Source: Zavarzinella sp. (GTDB lineage Bacteria > Planctomycetota > Planctomycetia > Gemmatales > Gemmataceae). From it: a DNA stretch of 64,000 nucleotides. The stretch lies in the NCBI GenBank assembly GCA_041399155.1, contig JAWKTI010000004.1:186001-250000 (forward strand), in the 5' to 3' direction. Shown here in pieces: positions 62,321 through 64,000 of the stretch (within the stretch, counting starts at the first letter, position 1; each line of letters opens with the position of its first letter). Made by a program: the position numbers and the translations under genes. A model generated the notes under the pieces. The model had not been told where the DNA came from, ran no database searches, and saw nothing but the letters and a program-made list of their open reading frames with translations.

Positions 62321-62335
62321 CACAGGGGGTGCCTG
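62321..62335 (-). promoter_or_regulatory. GGCACCCC repeat motif, copy 15 (minus strand)
   Basis: On the minus strand CAGGCACCCCCTGTG, 34 bases before ATG 62286 of the zinc-ribbon protein. It lies 4 bases after the stop of the gene upstream. Confidence 0.72.
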
Positions 62336-62339
62336 ACAT

Positions 62340-63203
62340 CTACTTTGCCTCGACCACTTTCCAGAGTGGTAGCGATTCAAGTGGCCGATAGGTGAACCCA
62401 GCCCTTCGGTCAATCTGTGAGTCGATCTGGTCTGCGATCTCAGAAGACTTCCTGCGAATCGCTGCGAGTGACCGGGTGAGCGCATTCGTCACGCTTGCCC
62501 GTGATCGTTCCCACTCTCGCTTATCGAACAGCCGAATGTTGCCCTTGGGGTCGTGATCCTGACGAAACTGTTTGACGAGGAATTCAATCTTGGGTTGAAG
62601 CTGCTGGATCATTTCAGTGTTCTTTAACTCATACGCATCATCCAGTGCGGAACGCAGTCGCTTGTACTCTTGTCGAAGTTGTTCGTCACATTCCTGATCG
62701 ATGACAGCTTCATTCCGATCCAATGAATCTCTGATATTGAACCCCTGTTCGGTGGCAGCTTGGTGGTCGGAGGACAGCCTTGTTGAAGCTTGCCCCAACT
62801 GCTTGCACTTCCTTCCATTCAGCCGAGCCAGTTCCATCGGAGGAAATCGTTCGTTCGGGGACTTAAGCAGGACGGCAATGTGCCGGATTCCGACCGAGTT
62901 TTCGATCTGGTGATCCTGACCGTCCATCGTATGAATACGCCAGTTCAAGCCCTCGAACGTCAGTTGATGACAGCAGGAAAGCTGCCTGTCAGGTTCAGCC
63001 TGTGCTGGCCTTCCAACATACTGCTCAACTTTGGGAGAAAGAGTGTCACTGGACATCGATGCCAACAGCCTTTGCTGTTCAGTCCGTAACACGCTGAGTT
63101 CTTTGAGAACTTCCGAAAGCACGACCTCTGGCTGAGGAGGTGCTGCGGCCCACAGGCTCAACTGAGCAGTTGGTTTTCGGATTTGAGGGGAGTTCTGTTT
63201 CAT
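62340..63203 (-). CDS. Hypothetical coiled-coil protein, 287 aa
   Basis: The start is set at ATG 63203 (MKQNSPQIRKP); the longer frame to 63338 lacks a ribosome site. N-terminal low-complexity Pro/Gln/Ser stretch, a beta region near 80-150 (YVGRPAQAEPD...GLNWRIHTMDGQDHQIENS) and C-terminal helices (QLRQEYKRLRSALDDAYELKNTEMI). No family recognised. Its DNA-binding or structural role is unknown. It is the first gene of the minus-strand group ending at 61088. Confidence 0.6.
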   Translation of the reverse strand: MKQNSPQIRKPTAQLSLWAAAPPQPEVVLSEVLKELSVLRTEQQRLLASMSSDTLSPKVEQYVGRPAQAEPDRQLSCCHQLTFEGLNWRIHTMDGQDHQIENSVGIRHIAVLLKSPNERFPPMELARLNGRKCKQLGQASTRLSSDHQAATEQGFNIRDSLDRNEAVIDQECDEQLRQEYKRLRSALDDAYELKNTEMIQQLQPKIEFLVKQFRQDHDPKGNIRLFDKREWERSRASVTNALTRSLAAIRRKSSEIADQIDSQIDRRAGFTYRPLESLPLWKVVEAK

Positions 63204-63407
63204 GGTGCAGTCCTCAGTTGAATCAACAACATCATTGTCTACAGGGACTCTACGGCGGTTCTGAAGACTGTAAAGCAGCGTCAATCCACCTTCCCAATTT
63301 TCCAGCGCTACGCTCGAAGTAACGATGCTACACGCCATGTGTGGACTTCTTCACCAGAGGGGATGAGGTGTTCCCTTGCTGGTTCAAACGAAGGTGAAAG
63401 TGGTGCA

Positions 63408-63647
63408 GTGAACGGCGACAACGAACAACTGATCGGCGACGGTGACTTGGAGCGTCCTAGATGGATGAATGAACAACTCGTCAAGGAGATTGTCAGTCAC
63501 TTTGAGTCCAAAAGTTCTGGATCGTTCGGCGAACCCGAGGCTGTGCAGTTATTGATCTCGTTGAACCAGCTTCTTGAAGCAACTGGGAAGTTGAAGCTGG
63601 AGATCGATGATGAAGAAGAACTACATCGCTTGGGCAAGGGTGAGTAG
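63408..63647 (+). CDS. Small protein upstream of the serine recombinase
   Basis: A likely GTG start at 63408 gives 79 acidic, helical residues (EIVSHFESKSSGSFGEPEAVQLLISLNQLLEATGKLKLEIDDEEE). The ribosome site is weak and the start uncertain. It overlaps the recombinase start by about 40 bases, which suggests translational coupling; it could be a directionality factor or regulator. Confidence 0.5.
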   Translation: MNGDNEQLIGDGDLERPRWMNEQLVKEIVSHFESKSSGSFGEPEAVQLLISLNQLLEATGKLKLEIDDEEELHRLGKGE

Positions 63648-64000
63648 CCGTGAGCAAAGAGACGAGGGGTTCTCACTTGATGTTCAAATGGATGCGTTCG
63701 AAGATTTTGCAAAGCGTGAAAGAGCCACCATCCAGAAGACGTTCAAGGTCGCAGAAACAGGCACGAGAACCGAAGAGCGAAACGAGTTCAAGGCGATGGT
63801 CGCCTACGCCAAGAAGCACGCCAAAGAACTCGATGGCATTCTTTTCTACAAGATTGATCGAGCCGCACGAAATCTCAAGGATTTCATGACCCTTGAGGAG
63901 ATCGAGTCGGAGTACGGCTTGCCGTTCATTGCCACGACTCAGCCAGTTCAAAACACACCGACAGGCAGGATGGTGCGCCGCACATTGGCAACGGTGGCTG
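63607..64000 (+). CDS. Large serine recombinase, N-terminal part (cut by window)
   Basis: The frame is open from ATG 63607 (a second ATG is at 63610) to the window end, at least 131 residues. The resolvase-type catalytic domain shows AWARVSSREQRDEGFSLDVQ (Ser nucleophile near residue 14), FYKIDRAARNLKDF and TGRMVRRTLATVA. The Q-rich loop and recombinase domain lie beyond the window. Such enzymes integrate or excise mobile elements, so an element end or attachment site may lie just to the right. Confidence 0.88.
   Translation, partial: MMKKNYIAWARVSSREQRDEGFSLDVQMDAFEDFAKRERATIQKTFKVAETGTRTEERNEFKAMVAYAKKHAKELDGILFYKIDRAARNLKDFMTLEEIESEYGLPFIATTQPVQNTPTGRMVRRTLATVA

Overview
The window looks like a large mobile or accessory region from a planctomycete. 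The evidence is a 3-keto-disaccharide-hydrolase-like (DUF1080-like) secreted protein, GYF_2 membrane proteins, an ECF sigma factor coupled to a Ser/Thr kinase with LamG-like sensor domains, and moderately GC-rich codon use with strong AGGAG ribosome sites. This lineage call is an inference from gene content; no rRNA or tRNA gene was seen.

Layout. (1) 1-5.0 kb: a two-gene minus-strand unit (caspase-like CHAT/C25 peptidase plus a zinc-ribbon CpXC-like protein) broken by a complete ISKra4-family insertion sequence with a 9-bp target duplication. (2) 5.6-14.7 kb: plasmid/phage-like accessory genes, including an XRE protein, a Gp37/Gp68-type DUF5131 protein, an AAA ATPase, a ParB-methyltransferase fusion, a beta-grasp (ubiquitin-like) protein and a HAD-type protein. 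(3) 14.9-26.5 kb: a minus-strand defence operon: DUF4062 gene, type I restriction hsdM-hsdS-hsdR, a YgjP-like metallopeptidase, a calcineurin-like phosphoesterase and an HSP90-like (GHKL) ATPase, with a divergent XRE regulator. (4) 26.5-29.0 kb: overlapping small metabolic or stress genes. (5) 29.0-37.1 kb: MOSC and thioredoxin-like genes, a LysR regulator, and a MerR-controlled six-gene operon for quinol-type nitric oxide reductase, a DUF542 protein and an HlyD-ABC exporter. (6) 37.2-52.2 kb: replication and transfer-type functions (excisionase-like HTH, primase-helicase, iteron cluster, ArdC antirestriction protein, RuvB-like ATPase, tyrosine recombinase, double winged-helix initiator-like protein) with many small, mostly acidic unknown proteins. 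(7) 52.3-53.6 kb: a Pycsar anti-phage system. (8) 53.9-63.2 kb: secreted and membrane proteins, ECF sigma plus kinase, and zinc-ribbon proteins. (9) 63.4-64 kb: a small gene and the start of a serine recombinase cut by the window end.

The most unusual feature is a 15-bp intergenic motif (GAGGCACCCCCTAGT and close variants). It occurs 15 times, always in the direction of the next gene and, in 14 cases, 31-44 bases before the chosen start codon. It links genes on both strands from 14.2 to 62.3 kb, which suggests they share one element with its own regulatory signal. The other notable candidate is the phosphoesterase/HSP90-like ATPase pair attached to the type I restriction operon.
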